DNA of 41,714 nt from an uncultured Bacteroidota bacterium. GTDB taxonomy: Bacteria; Bacteroidota; Bacteroidia; Bacteroidales; F082. Shown piece by piece: positions 16,039 through 24,679 of the stretch. Within the stretch, counting starts at the first letter, position 1. Each line of letters begins with the position of its first letter. The notes below the pieces were generated by a model, which was not told where the DNA came from, did not search any database, and saw only the letters and a list, made by a program, of their open reading frames with translations. A program made the translations under genes and the position numbers. Where the stretch lies: the NCBI GenBank assembly GCA_903891085.1, contig CAITDJ010000034.1, positions 1 to 41,714 on the forward strand, in the 5' to 3' direction.

Positions 16039-16193
16039 AACTGTCTAAATTTTGTTTTAGAGTAGTTTTTTGAAGAATTAAGTTCTCAGACGAGGCAAAA
16101 TTGACGTTAATAGCAGCGTTATTGACGGAGATTTTAACGAAGTATGGGGGCATCATTCACAAAAAAATGCCAAAGGAAAAATTTTAGACAGTT
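16039..16193. mobile_element. Possible 155-bp miniature inverted-repeat element or IS relic
   Basis: AACTGTCTAAA (16039-16049) and TTTAGACAGTT (16183-16193) are perfect 11-bp inverted repeats. The homology continues imperfectly inward through a run of T, and no ORF of note lies between. Such a structure suggests a MITE or a deleted insertion sequence with only its ends left. A clear target-site duplication is not visible (flanks ACTAAG and ACTTAA are only similar). It sits between the possible upstream promoter and the PKD lipoprotein gene. Confidence 0.45.
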
Positions 16194-16265
16194 ACTTAAT
16201 TTCTGAAAAAAACACTAACATTGCATTACTTTATGTGAGCCATTGATTGGTTAATATAAACAGAA

Positions 16266-17402
16266 ATGAAAAAATATCATTTAGTATTATTCACTTTTCT
16301 CGCATTCACAGCCCTGTTATCCTGCACAAAGGATTATCCTGATCCAATTGCTGACTTTTCATTTACCGGTGACGGAAATCCTGCTCCATGTGTGGTGTTG
16401 TTCGAAAATAAGTCACTGGAAGCCACCACTTACTATTGGGATTTCGGCGATGAGACATATTCCTATGAAATTAATCCGGTCAAGACGTTTGAAAGCGGAG
16501 GGACGTTCACTGTAACCCTGACAGCAGAAGGAAAAGGGGGAACAGCATCCATCTCAAAAGAAGTTGTTATTGGTAACCCAAAACCTGTTGTTGAAATTAG
16601 TACTGCTTTCATTCAGCTATCCTTACCGAATAATTGTCCCACCTCTTTTCAAATCAGTAATATCGGACCTTTTGGAAGTATATTGGATTATGTTGTTGCT
16701 GACGATGGAGTACTCGGAGGCTTTCTTTCTATCGAAAATGCAACTGGTTCTGTGGCCTCAGGAAGCAGTGCCACCATAACAGTTACAGTTAAACCTGAAT
16801 TCGTTCAAGAACCAGGCGGTGCAGGCGGATCTACATTTGTGCTTAGTATTTACACACCGGAGGCTTCAAATGAGATAAAAAATCCGGTTTCTGTGGTTGT
16901 AACTAACTTTCTGGGTTTATGGGGTGGAACATGGTCTGGAAGAAGCTATAGCAACGGTCTTCCATGGGATCCGGTCTTTTCACCGGTAAGCGGCTCATGG
17001 GTGCTCTATTTACAATCAGTAAATATGGCTGACAACACTGCTTCAGGCCAGTTATCATGGTATGGCACTGACAAATATTGGGTTTTTACCTATGATACCA
17101 TTGGAAATATAATCAGTTCAACACCAATGCCTTATATTGCGGATTGTATCATACAATTTAATAGTGAAAATACAACACTGCTTGCCTCAGAAACCTCATG
17201 CGATATTATTCACCTTACGATTGTCGGAGCCCCGCCAAATCAAAATATCTTTTATGGTCCCTGGTTTAATGTTTTTTTAGACACCAAATCGAATACAACC
17301 ATTTTAAGTGGTGAGTATGATGGATTTGCAACACATCCGGCTGATCCGAACAGTAACTGGGTTGGCTTATCGCAGGGTAGTGTTACAGGTAGCAAACAAT
17401 AG
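16266..17402 (+). CDS. PKD-domain lipoprotein
   Basis: Residues 1-20 form a lipoprotein signal with lipobox LLSC and lipidated Cys20. A PKD domain follows at about 28-103, recognised by YYWDFGDETYS and GTFTVTLTAEGKGG. The next block (about 108-212) has the look of a beta-sandwich of the BACON or abnormal-spindle-like type (SASG-type 'GSVASGSSATITVTVKPEF'). The C-terminal 165 residues, rich in Trp, Tyr and Asn, match no family I know. The protein is probably anchored in the outer membrane or exported, and may bind carbohydrate or other proteins. It appears to be a single gene, 143 bp before the protease gene in the same direction. Confidence 0.8.
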   Translation: MKKYHLVLFTFLAFTALLSCTKDYPDPIADFSFTGDGNPAPCVVLFENKSLEATTYYWDFGDETYSYEINPVKTFESGGTFTVTLTAEGKGGTASISKEVVIGNPKPVVEISTAFIQLSLPNNCPTSFQISNIGPFGSILDYVVADDGVLGGFLSIENATGSVASGSSATITVTVKPEFVQEPGGAGGSTFVLSIYTPEASNEIKNPVSVVVTNFLGLWGGTWSGRSYSNGLPWDPVFSPVSGSWVLYLQSVNMADNTASGQLSWYGTDKYWVFTYDTIGNIISSTPMPYIADCIIQFNSENTTLLASETSCDIIHLTIVGAPPNQNIFYGPWFNVFLDTKSNTTILSGEYDGFATHPADPNSNWVGLSQGSVTGSKQ

Positions 17403-17467
17403 ATTGAAGACGTCAAAAGCAATTTAATTTCAATGATTATGTAAGATCAAAGAAGATATTAATTTTC

Positions 17468-17475
17468 TACCTTTA
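17468..17475 (+). promoter_or_regulatory. Possible -7 box upstream of the M16 protease
   Basis: TACCTTTA differs from TAnnTTTG in its last base. Initiation near 17482 would leave only 10 nt before the first in-frame ATG (17492) but 64 nt before the ATG at 17546. This favours the second start, which also has the signal peptide at its N-terminus. Confidence 0.3.
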
Positions 17476-17545
17476 CAGTCTAATTCAGAGATTGATCCAA
17501 TACACACATCGAATATTTTATTCCCAAATTTTAAATCAATTATCT

Positions 17546-20362
17546 ATGAAAAAAATTCTCTCAATTCTTGTTCTCGCCTTATTTTTTATATGGCAGGGAG
17601 CAATCGCACAAAAAACTGACTTTTCGGCAAACATACCGTTGAATCCGGATGTGAAAATCGGAAAGTTGCCCAATGGCCTGACGTATTATATCGAATACAA
17701 CAAAAAGCCAGAAAAGAAAGTTGAACTCCGCTTAGCCGTTAATGCTGGTGCTATTCTCGAAGACGATAGCCAGCTGGGATTGGCTCACTTTATGGAGCAC
17801 ATGAATTTCAACGGTTTGAAGCATTTTCCAAACAATGAACTCGTACATTATCTGCAGAGTATCGGGGTGGCATTTGGTAACGACCTCAACGCTTACACCG
17901 GCTTTGATGAAACCGTTTACATTTTGCCTGTCCCAAGTGATAAACAGGGTAAATTGGACAGTGCTTTTATAGTGATCGCCGACTGGAGTGGTGCATCACT
18001 GCTTACTCCTGAAGAAATTGACAAGGAGAGGGGCGTTATTTTGGCCGAGAGCCGGCTGGGCAAAGGTGCCAACGACAGGATGATGAAGAAATGGTTGCCA
18101 GCTATGTTTAATGGCTCAAAATATGCCAATCGTTTGCCTATCGGTAATGATTCAGTCATCGAATTCTTTGACCATTCCGTATTGATTAAATTCAATGATG
18201 ACTGGTACCGGCCAAACAATCAGGCTGTTGTTGTTGTGGGTGATATGCCGGTGGCTGATGCTGAAAGACTGATCATTGAGAAGTTCAGCGATTTTACAAA
18301 CCCTGCCAATTCTCCTGATAGACCTGAATCATTTTTGGTAAAGCCGTATGATAAAAACACGGCCATGGTAGTAAGTGATGTGGAAGCAAATCAAACTTCT
18401 ATCACCGTATCAGGAAGTTCACATCCCCGTAAACCAGTGACAACCTTAGCCGATTATCGTGGTAAGTTGATCGAAACACTATGTTTCAATATGTTGCGTG
18501 CACGGTTTAACGAATTGAGAAACTCAGCCAATCCTCCGTTTATTGGAGCTTATGCCTATTTAGGTGGCGGTTGGGCAAGAGGCTATGAAAACTTTACTGC
18601 CGGTGCCCGCTGTGGCAGCGATGGTATTGAAAAAGCGGTGGAGGCCATTGTGACCGAAAGCATGCGTGTGAAAGCCTATGGATTTACCGAAGATGAACTC
18701 ACAAGGGCAAAAGCGGCTATGTTATCGGACATTGAAAAACAATACAACGAACGCGACAAAACCGAATCGGACCGGATGATCGACGAATTGGTTAGTAACT
18801 TCTTCGAAAAAGATGCCATTCCGGGGATTGAGTGGGAATATAATTTCGTGAAAAACCATATTAATACCTTCGCATTGACTGACTTTGACAAGGTGCGCCA
18901 GCAGATTGATATCGATAATTTCTTTTTCGCGTTCGTTACGACCAAAACACAACCTGATCTTCCAACGGATGATCAGTTGAAAGGCTGGATTGAGGCTGCT
19001 CTGAAAAAACCGGTAGAAGCATACACTGAAAATAAAATTGCCGCAAGTCTGCTCGAAAAAGAGCCTGCTGCAGGTAAAATTATCAAAACCGAAAAGAATG
19101 CCACACTTGGCACTACCACTTATACCTTAAGCAACAAGGCCATCGTTTGCATAAAACCTACCGATTTTAAAAATGATGAAATTTTGTTGAAAGGTTCCCG
19201 CTTTGGGGGTTTCAGCCTTTATCCGGGCGACGATTACCAAAGTGCCCAATGGTGCAGCAAGGTGCAGGAGGATATGGGATACGGACAATTCTCCAATCCT
19301 GATTTAACAAAATTCCTGTCCGGTAAAATGGTAAATGTAACCGCCAGAATTGCCGATTATACCGAATCAGTTGATGGGAAAAGCAGTGTAAAGGATTTGG
19401 AAACGATGTTCCAGTTGTTGTATTTGAAATGTAGCTCGCCCCGTAAGGATGAATCAGCCTTCCAATCATCCATCAGCAGGTCGAAACAGCAGTTGGAACT
19501 GCTGAAACAAAATCCGCAATATCTCTTTATTGATTCATCATACAATGCTTTTTATCAGGGGAACAAAATGGCCCATTTGATTCAGAGTGTGGCCGATTAC
19601 GATAAGATTCAGATTGATCATGCGATGGTTTATTTTGCAGAACGTTTTGGCAATCCATCAGGCATGTATTATACAATAGTTGGCAGTTTTACAGAAGATC
19701 AGATTGTCCCGTTGATCGAAAAGTATATTGGCGGGCTCAATGCCGCTGACATCAACACAAGCATCAAGGATATCGGATTGTTCCCAATCACCGGCGACAA
19801 TAGTTTTACACTGCACAAAGGAACCGAGCAACAGGCCATGCTGATGCATTATATCAGTGGCAAGATGCCTTTTAGCGCGGATGATGCTTTTATGTTAGAA
19901 CAACTCGATGCAGTACTCAACAATAAGGTGATCGATACCATTCGCGAAAAAATGAGTGCTATTTATGGTGGTGGCTGCCAGGGAATACTTCAAAAATATC
20001 CACGGGAAGAGTTTCTTGTTCAATCCTATTTCCCTTGTAGTCCCGACAATATCGAAAAGGTGAATACAGCCTTTCTGGGTCTTATCGAAAGCACGAAAGT
20101 TACCGGTGGAATCACCGAATACGACTGGACACAGGCCAGAGAACCTGCTTTGGAAAAAAATAAGGTCGACTTGACACTGAACGATTACTGGCTGGATGCA
20201 CTTCAAACCTCATTTTTAAATGATACCGATCCTGAACGTATATTATCCAAAGCGAAACGTCTTGAGGAGATTACACCAGCGCAACTGGTCGAAACCGCCC
20301 GAAAATTCTATACAAATCCAAGTATTTTTAAGGCAGCATGGTTGCCTGAATTACCAAAATAG
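17546..20362 (+). CDS. M16 family zinc metallopeptidase (pitrilysin/PqqL-like), secreted
   Basis: From the ATG at 17546 the product has 938 residues and begins MKKILSILVLALFFIWQGAIAQ, a clear Sec signal peptide; an upstream ATG at 17492 would bury this behind 18 unlikely residues. The inverted zinc motif HxxEH is present as H81-FME-H85, with a distal acidic segment KERGVILAESRLG about 75 residues later, as the family requires. Four M16-type domains are expected, and the middle and C-terminal ones appear proteolytically inactive. PqqL-like enzymes act in the periplasm on peptides or small proteins. The gene is followed by a strong terminator and looks monocistronic. Its codon use is richer in G+C than that of the defence genes to the left. 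Confidence 0.9.
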   Translation: MKKILSILVLALFFIWQGAIAQKTDFSANIPLNPDVKIGKLPNGLTYYIEYNKKPEKKVELRLAVNAGAILEDDSQLGLAHFMEHMNFNGLKHFPNNELVHYLQSIGVAFGNDLNAYTGFDETVYILPVPSDKQGKLDSAFIVIADWSGASLLTPEEIDKERGVILAESRLGKGANDRMMKKWLPAMFNGSKYANRLPIGNDSVIEFFDHSVLIKFNDDWYRPNNQAVVVVGDMPVADAERLIIEKFSDFTNPANSPDRPESFLVKPYDKNTAMVVSDVEANQTSITVSGSSHPRKPVTTLADYRGKLIETLCFNMLRARFNELRNSANPPFIGAYAYLGGGWARGYENFTAGARCGSDGIEKAVEAIVTESMRVKAYGFTEDELTRAKAAMLSDIEKQYNERDKTESDRMIDELVSNFFEKDAIPGIEWEYNFVKNHINTFALTDFDKVRQQIDIDNFFFAFVTTKTQPDLPTDDQLKGWIEAALKKPVEAYTENKIAASLLEKEPAAGKIIKTEKNATLGTTTYTLSNKAIVCIKPTDFKNDEILLKGSRFGGFSLYPGDDYQSAQWCSKVQEDMGYGQFSNPDLTKFLSGKMVNVTARIADYTESVDGKSSVKDLETMFQLLYLKCSSPRKDESAFQSSISRSKQQLELLKQNPQYLFIDSSYNAFYQGNKMAHLIQSVADYDKIQIDHAMVYFAERFGNPSGMYYTIVGSFTEDQIVPLIEKYIGGLNAADINTSIKDIGLFPITGDNSFTLHKGTEQQAMLMHYISGKMPFSADDAFMLEQLDAVLNNKVIDTIREKMSAIYGGGCQGILQKYPREEFLVQSYFPCSPDNIEKVNTAFLGLIESTKVTGGITEYDWTQAREPALEKNKVDLTLNDYWLDALQTSFLNDTDPERILSKAKRLEEITPAQLVETARKFYTNPSIFKAAWLPELPK

Positions 20363-20389
20363 GGGCTGATCACACAGTCCGATCAATCA

Positions 20390-20430
20390 ATTGCCACAGA
20401 TGAAGCGGTTCGTCTGTGGCAATTTTTTTT
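20390..20430 (+). terminator. Strong Rho-independent terminator after the M16 gene
   Basis: ATTGCCACAGA and TCTGTGGCAAT form a near-perfect 11-bp stem around GAAGCGGTTCG-type loop bases, followed by eight T. It lies about 28 nt after the stop codon. Confidence 0.9.
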
Positions 20431-20693
20431 AATCGATGTTCATAGATTTCTGTAATCCGTTACTTGTTTCTCCGCCTGCTGCGGACAGGTGGTAGCTGGT
20501 GACAAGCAACTATTAACTAGTGACTAGTAACCAGTAGGTTCAACTACGAAGTTTTCATTCTTCACTGTCAGGTAACCTGCGGACGATGTCAAGTATCTCG
20601 CTGACAACGTTAAGTATCGGTCTGACAGGAATTATTAATTGAAACAATTCAGCCAAAATGATTAACTTTGCTTAGCCAGAAGAATAAAATGCT
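20431..20693. promoter_or_regulatory. Control region of the TPR/HTH regulator: phased repeats and -7 box
   Basis: TAACTTTG (20663-20670) matches the Bacteroidota -7 box exactly and lies 24 nt before the ATG. A TTG near 20656 minus about 18 is the only -33-like element. Upstream, AAGTATC-N3-CTGACA occurs twice (20591-20606 and 20612-20627), exactly 21 bp apart. This fits two activator or repressor sites on one face of the helix. Further left are a small hairpin TCCGC/GCGGA (20471-20485) and an ACTAGT-rich stretch (about 20514-20529). No gene is seen. Confidence 0.45.
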
Positions 20694-22691
20694 ATGCTTA
20701 ATAAGATATTTAAAATACTTTTAATTATTATAAGTTTTTTTGTTTCTTATGGCTGCATTGGACAGATACAGGATTCGACTCATTATTGGAAGAGGGAACT
20801 TAATCTGGATAATGATGTAAACCACAAAGTAAATTATCTATACAAACTATCCGTTGCATATTGGTATGGTATTACCGATAGTTCATTGTATTTTTCCTCA
20901 GCTGGCCTCGCTTTTGATAAGGAGAAGGTGAAACCAGTTCTTTGGGGTAGTTTGCTTTTTTCGAAGGCCATTGCCTTCACTAACCATGGTTCAAGTGATT
21001 CTGCTTTTTATTATCTTGAAAAGGCCAGGGATTTGTTTACACTGCATGGGTTCGATTATATGCGTTATAGGGTGATCGAGCAAGAGGGATCTCTTCACAG
21101 AGAAACAGGTAATTATGAAACAGCTATGAGCCTGTTGGATGAGGCAATAGTTTATTTCAGAAAGATAGAAGATGTAAAACAAATCAATTCAGTTTTGATC
21201 AACCTCGGCAATACATGTCTCGACCGTACCCAAAATGTAAAAGCCATGCAATACTATTTGGAAGCATCGCAGTATGATTCTTTAGTGAATGATCCTTCGG
21301 CTGCAGGCATGACCAAATTAGGTATGGCTTTGGTTTATATGAATCTTGGAAAATTGTTTCGTGCTGTTGAAAGTGAAAAGTCGGATGAGTATTTCAAACT
21401 CAGTATTCGATTTTTACATCAATCAAAGGCTCTGTTTACAAAAACAGATCATCAAACGGGTATTTGTTACGCGCAAATGAACCTTATAGAGGCTTTTCTG
21501 TATATGGATCGATTGAAAGAGGCTGATTCATTATACGAAGTATCAAGCTCCTGCCTTTACGGAAATGATTCACGTATAGTATCATCATTACATATCCAAA
21601 AAATCAGGATGTTATATAAATCAGGTGAATCAGATCGTGCACTGATATTGTTAAATACATTAGATGCACCCGGGTCAAAACTCATCATTCCAAATATGTA
21701 CCATGAGGCGCTTATGCTGAAAGCAAAAATAATGCGGGAAAGAGGACAAAAGGAAGTTGGGTATCAACTGGCCGAAAATACAATAGTTTGGTTCAGATCA
21801 CATAAAGTTATGTTACCGTTATATGAATCTCTGATTGTACTGGCCGAATGGCAACAGGCTGATAATAGATTCAAGGAAGCATTTTTAACAACCAAAGAAG
21901 CATCAGGTGTGCTGAGTGAGCTTTTCAATGATGTCGGAAATGAAATTTTTGATGAAACGGTGTTGCGCTATGAAAACAAAGCACTTTTGACGAAACTTCA
22001 TTTGACTAAAGCCGAAAATGATCTTGAATATATTCGTTTCAGATTTATTATGTTGTTTGCAGTAATTTTACTTCTGCTGCTATTAACCAGCCTGAGCATA
22101 CTATTTTGGCACCGAAAAAAGTCTAAACTACTTAAAGAAATAGCAGAACAAAAATCACATGGCCTTGCGCTTGAAAACCTAAGTAAATCGGAGGAAATTG
22201 AAATAATCCGGTTAGAGAAACAATTGCACGAAGAATTAGCCAATCGTTACCAGCTCGATGCACAATTACGTGAGCAGGAACTTGTATTTCAGTCATTAAA
22301 ACAAGCCCAGTTAAATCAGCTAAACAATTCAATCAAGGAAAAATTTGCACCTTTTAAACACCGCATGCCCCGAAAAAAAGACCAGGAAGTTTTTGAACTA
22401 ACACTGGAGGAGGTTTGTCGCGACGTGGCACGTGATCCATTGGCTGATTTCGAACAAATTTTTTCACAAATGCACAGTGGGTTCTATGAAAAATTACTTG
22501 AGAAAAATGCAAGCCTCAGCAGGAGCGAACTTCAGATTTGCGCGCTTCTGCGACTTAACCTACCTTCAAAAGAAATTTCAAATTTATTATACATAACAAT
22601 GGCTTCAGTCGACCAGAAACGACATCAGATACGAAAGAAATTGTCACTTGAAACCAACCAAAGCCTAATCAGCTTTTTAATTAATTTGTAG
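20694..22691 (+). CDS. TPR sensor-regulator with transmembrane helix and LuxR-like HTH
   Basis: The 665-residue protein starts with a signal-anchor segment (MLNKIFKILLIIISFFVSYG). About 400 residues of tetratricopeptide-like helices follow (for example FYYLEKARDLFTLHGFDYMRYRV near 105 and NLGNTCLDRTQNVKAMQYYLEA near 170). Next are a transmembrane helix at about 445-467 (FIMLFAVILLLLLLTSLSILFW), a coiled coil (475-550) and a C-terminal helix-turn-helix (about 598-660; LSRSELQICALLRLNLPSKEISNLLYI). This periplasmic TPR, membrane helix and cytoplasmic HTH layout is a common Bacteroidota one-component regulator form. It ends 19 nt before the receiver gene, so the two are probably co-transcribed. 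Confidence 0.85.
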   Translation: MLNKIFKILLIIISFFVSYGCIGQIQDSTHYWKRELNLDNDVNHKVNYLYKLSVAYWYGITDSSLYFSSAGLAFDKEKVKPVLWGSLLFSKAIAFTNHGSSDSAFYYLEKARDLFTLHGFDYMRYRVIEQEGSLHRETGNYETAMSLLDEAIVYFRKIEDVKQINSVLINLGNTCLDRTQNVKAMQYYLEASQYDSLVNDPSAAGMTKLGMALVYMNLGKLFRAVESEKSDEYFKLSIRFLHQSKALFTKTDHQTGICYAQMNLIEAFLYMDRLKEADSLYEVSSSCLYGNDSRIVSSLHIQKIRMLYKSGESDRALILLNTLDAPGSKLIIPNMYHEALMLKAKIMRERGQKEVGYQLAENTIVWFRSHKVMLPLYESLIVLAEWQQADNRFKEAFLTTKEASGVLSELFNDVGNEIFDETVLRYENKALLTKLHLTKAENDLEYIRFRFIMLFAVILLLLLLTSLSILFWHRKKSKLLKEIAEQKSHGLALENLSKSEEIEIIRLEKQLHEELANRYQLDAQLREQELVFQSLKQAQLNQLNNSIKEKFAPFKHRMPRKKDQEVFELTLEEVCRDVARDPLADFEQIFSQMHSGFYEKLLEKNASLSRSELQICALLRLNLPSKEISNLLYITMASVDQKRHQIRKKLSLETNQSLISFLINL

Positions 22692-22710
22692 CTTTTAAAT
22701 TATAACAAAT

Positions 22711-23091
22711 ATGAAAAAACCCGATTTCAGCAGTTTCAAATTACTGGTAGCCGAAGATGATTTTGATAATTTTATTCTTATTAAATCCCTTTTGTTACCT
22801 ACCAGAATTACCTTAATACACGCGCCCAATGGCGCCGAAGCGGTAGCCCAATGTTTGCAGCATACTTTTGATTTGGTAATTATGGATGCGAAAATGCCTG
22901 AATTAGATGGCTTTAATGCTACCAGAGAAATTAAGAAAATAACTCCTGATGTGCCTGTGATTATGCTTACTGCTTTCGCATCACATCTTTCTCTTAAAGA
23001 TGCAGTAGATGCCGGCTGTAATGATTATCTGGCAAAGCCCATTGATTTTGATATACTTTATGCGACTTTAACTAAATGGCTTATTGGTTAA
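22711..23091 (+). CDS. Single-domain response regulator (CheY-like receiver)
   Basis: The 126 residues form one receiver domain. The acidic pair is in VAEDDFDN (about 15-17), the phospho-acceptor is Asp59 (VIMDAKMPELDG), the Thr is in MLTAF, and the Lys is in LAKPID. There is no output domain, so it acts through a partner protein. It lies 19 nt after the TPR/HTH regulator. It could be a CheY for the downstream CheA or a phospho-relay partner of the hybrid kinases; sequence alone does not decide. Confidence 0.9.
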   Translation: MKKPDFSSFKLLVAEDDFDNFILIKSLLLPTRITLIHAPNGAEAVAQCLQHTFDLVIMDAKMPELDGFNATREIKKITPDVPVIMLTAFASHLSLKDAVDAGCNDYLAKPIDFDILYATLTKWLIG

Positions 23092-23544
23092 AACAATATT
23101 TGATGTGTTAATAGCGGTTCATTTAACCTGAGACAAGGGATTCTGAAAATGTCTGTCTTGAATTGCGGATATCGGCATATAGCGCAAAGCCTTCCATTTT
23201 ACTATTATTTATAATACTTATATTCAGTGTGTTATAAAATATTGCATAATTTCAAAAGCTGAATAAACTGTTTTGAAATAATTATTCAAACAGCTTAATC
23301 CGTCTTAAACTATCCAATTATACTTATGTTTTTCTTTCATATATTCATAATCATCTGATTATGAATTTTATATCCATTATTTAGCATCTTCAGTTTAAAA
23401 ACTTCAGACAAAAATTACTAATTTAAATAATTGAACTTAAGTAATTTACATTCAAAACATAAGAAGATTATAAGAATTTAGTCAGGTTGATTGCATGCCT
23501 TGCACGATTTCAATTAATAATTTCGGTCAAAATCAGTTATCAAA
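23092..23544. other. AT-rich spacer with two hairpin-forming inverted repeats
   Basis: No gene is supported in these 453 bases. CTGTTTTGAAATAATTATTC and the following AAACAG (23268-23293) can form a hairpin with one bulge. A perfect 24-bp palindrome with 11-bp arms lies at 23343-23366 (ATTCATAATCA/TGATTATGAAT around TC). The first may weaken read-through from the receiver gene; the second looks more like a protein-binding site, as no T run follows. Confidence 0.5.
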
Positions 23545-23934
23545 ATGGAAAATAAATTGACCTTAAATCAGAGGATTTATTTAGTTAGCAAAGACATTGT
23601 ATATTTTAATCTTCAAAAAAAGATACTGGACAAATTCAATTGGGAGTTGATTTTAATGGAAGATATTTATGATTTGAGTCAAATTGACGAAACTTATCCA
23701 CCAATTGCTGCTATTATTATTGATGGTGAATTGCTCACAACTGATCATTTGATAATACTCAACAAATTAAAACAATTACATAGTGAAACAATCCTGTTTT
23801 TGATGGATCATTTCAGTACACAGGCACTTTCAAAGGCACTCCAATTTGGTTTTGATGAATTTGTTGCCAAACCGAATAATATACTGCAAATGAAACTTCT
23901 TTTTGAAAAAAAACTGTTTCATATCAATGATTAA
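23545..23934 (+). CDS. Degenerate receiver-like protein
   Basis: The 129 residues keep the length and pattern of a receiver domain: a first strand YLVSKD, an Asp60 in AAIIIDGEL at the phospho-acceptor position, ILFLMD in place of the usual strand with Thr/Ser, and FVAKPNN with the conserved Lys-Pro. The acidic pair that binds magnesium near the N-terminus is missing (IYLVSKDIVYFN has one Asp only), and the conserved Thr/Ser appears to be lost. It is probably a pseudo-receiver that works without standard phosphorylation. It stands 210 bp before the chemosensory operon and in the same direction. Confidence 0.7.
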   Translation: MENKLTLNQRIYLVSKDIVYFNLQKKILDKFNWELILMEDIYDLSQIDETYPPIAAIIIDGELLTTDHLIILNKLKQLHSETILFLMDHFSTQALSKALQFGFDEFVAKPNNILQMKLLFEKKLFHIND

Positions 23935-24146
23935 ATGATAATGAATAAATGATATTATAAAAATTGATAGGTTACTAAGTGAAACGAATCGAAGCAGAAT
24001 ATTTGGGTTATTGTGTTGTTATTATTATTGCAATAAAGTAGTGATTTATATGAATTTTAGGACGTTGGGTCTAAATATATAGTGAGAATATGGGAGCAAA
24101 GTGTATTGGAATGTTAAAATAAATTTATAAAATTAGTATTGTTTTT

Positions 24147-24623
24147 ATGAATGAATCAATAAGTCTTGTTGTATTTAACATTGATAACCTGCAATTTGCA
24201 TTGCAGTTGTCGTATGTTGAAAGGATTGTTCAATCAGTTGAAGTTCAGCCGGTATCTTTGGCACCTGACCACATCATGGGAGCTGTCAATTACCATGGCG
24301 ACTTTCTGCCTGTAATCAACCTGAGAAATCTGTTTAATTTACCTCAGCGTGAGATTGAAACCTCAGATTATTTCATTATTACAGAAACATCTTTAGTAAA
24401 AATGGCACTTTGGATTGACTCCACGGATGAAATCATTACAATCGAGGCTGAAAAGATCATCAATGCTGACAAATTAATGGTGAATTCAGTGTATGTTGAG
24501 GGGCTGTTCAATCTAAATAATGGCATTGTTCTTATGCAGGATCCGGTTAAATTTTTGACAACGGAACAATTACGCTGGTTCAAAGAAGCATTGAACAACA
24601 ATCCTTTTCAGATAGAAAAATAA
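24147..24623 (+). CDS. cheW: CheW-type coupling protein (first copy)
   Basis: The 158 residues make up one CheW domain: LVVFNIDNLQFALQLSYVERIVQ at the N-terminus, MGAVNYHGDFLPVINLRNLF (about 48-67) as the family core, and VKMALWIDSTDEIITIE in the third strand pair. CheW links chemoreceptors to the CheA kinase in membrane arrays. It is the first gene of a run of nine plus-strand genes with small gaps, and 56 nt separate it from cheR. A second CheW gene lies downstream, so arrays of mixed composition or two docking modes are possible. Confidence 0.9.
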   Translation: MNESISLVVFNIDNLQFALQLSYVERIVQSVEVQPVSLAPDHIMGAVNYHGDFLPVINLRNLFNLPQREIETSDYFIITETSLVKMALWIDSTDEIITIEAEKIINADKLMVNSVYVEGLFNLNNGIVLMQDPVKFLTTEQLRWFKEALNNNPFQIEK

Positions 24624-24679
24624 CTATCCATTCAAAATTGCAGTAATAATTAATCATTCACCTGATTCTGTCGAACAAA

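Larger units (their letters stand above)
15586..16265. other. Non-coding spacer between the HU-related and PKD genes
   Basis: Apart from the promoter noted above, no gene is supported here. The region contains an inverted repeat with 9-bp arms GTTTTATGT/ACATAAAAC (15753-15775) and a near-consensus promoter (TTTG at 15990-15993, TACTTTG at 16012-16018, plus strand). It also contains the 155-bp inverted-repeat segment at 16039-16193. Its composition is very AT-rich. Confidence 0.6.
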
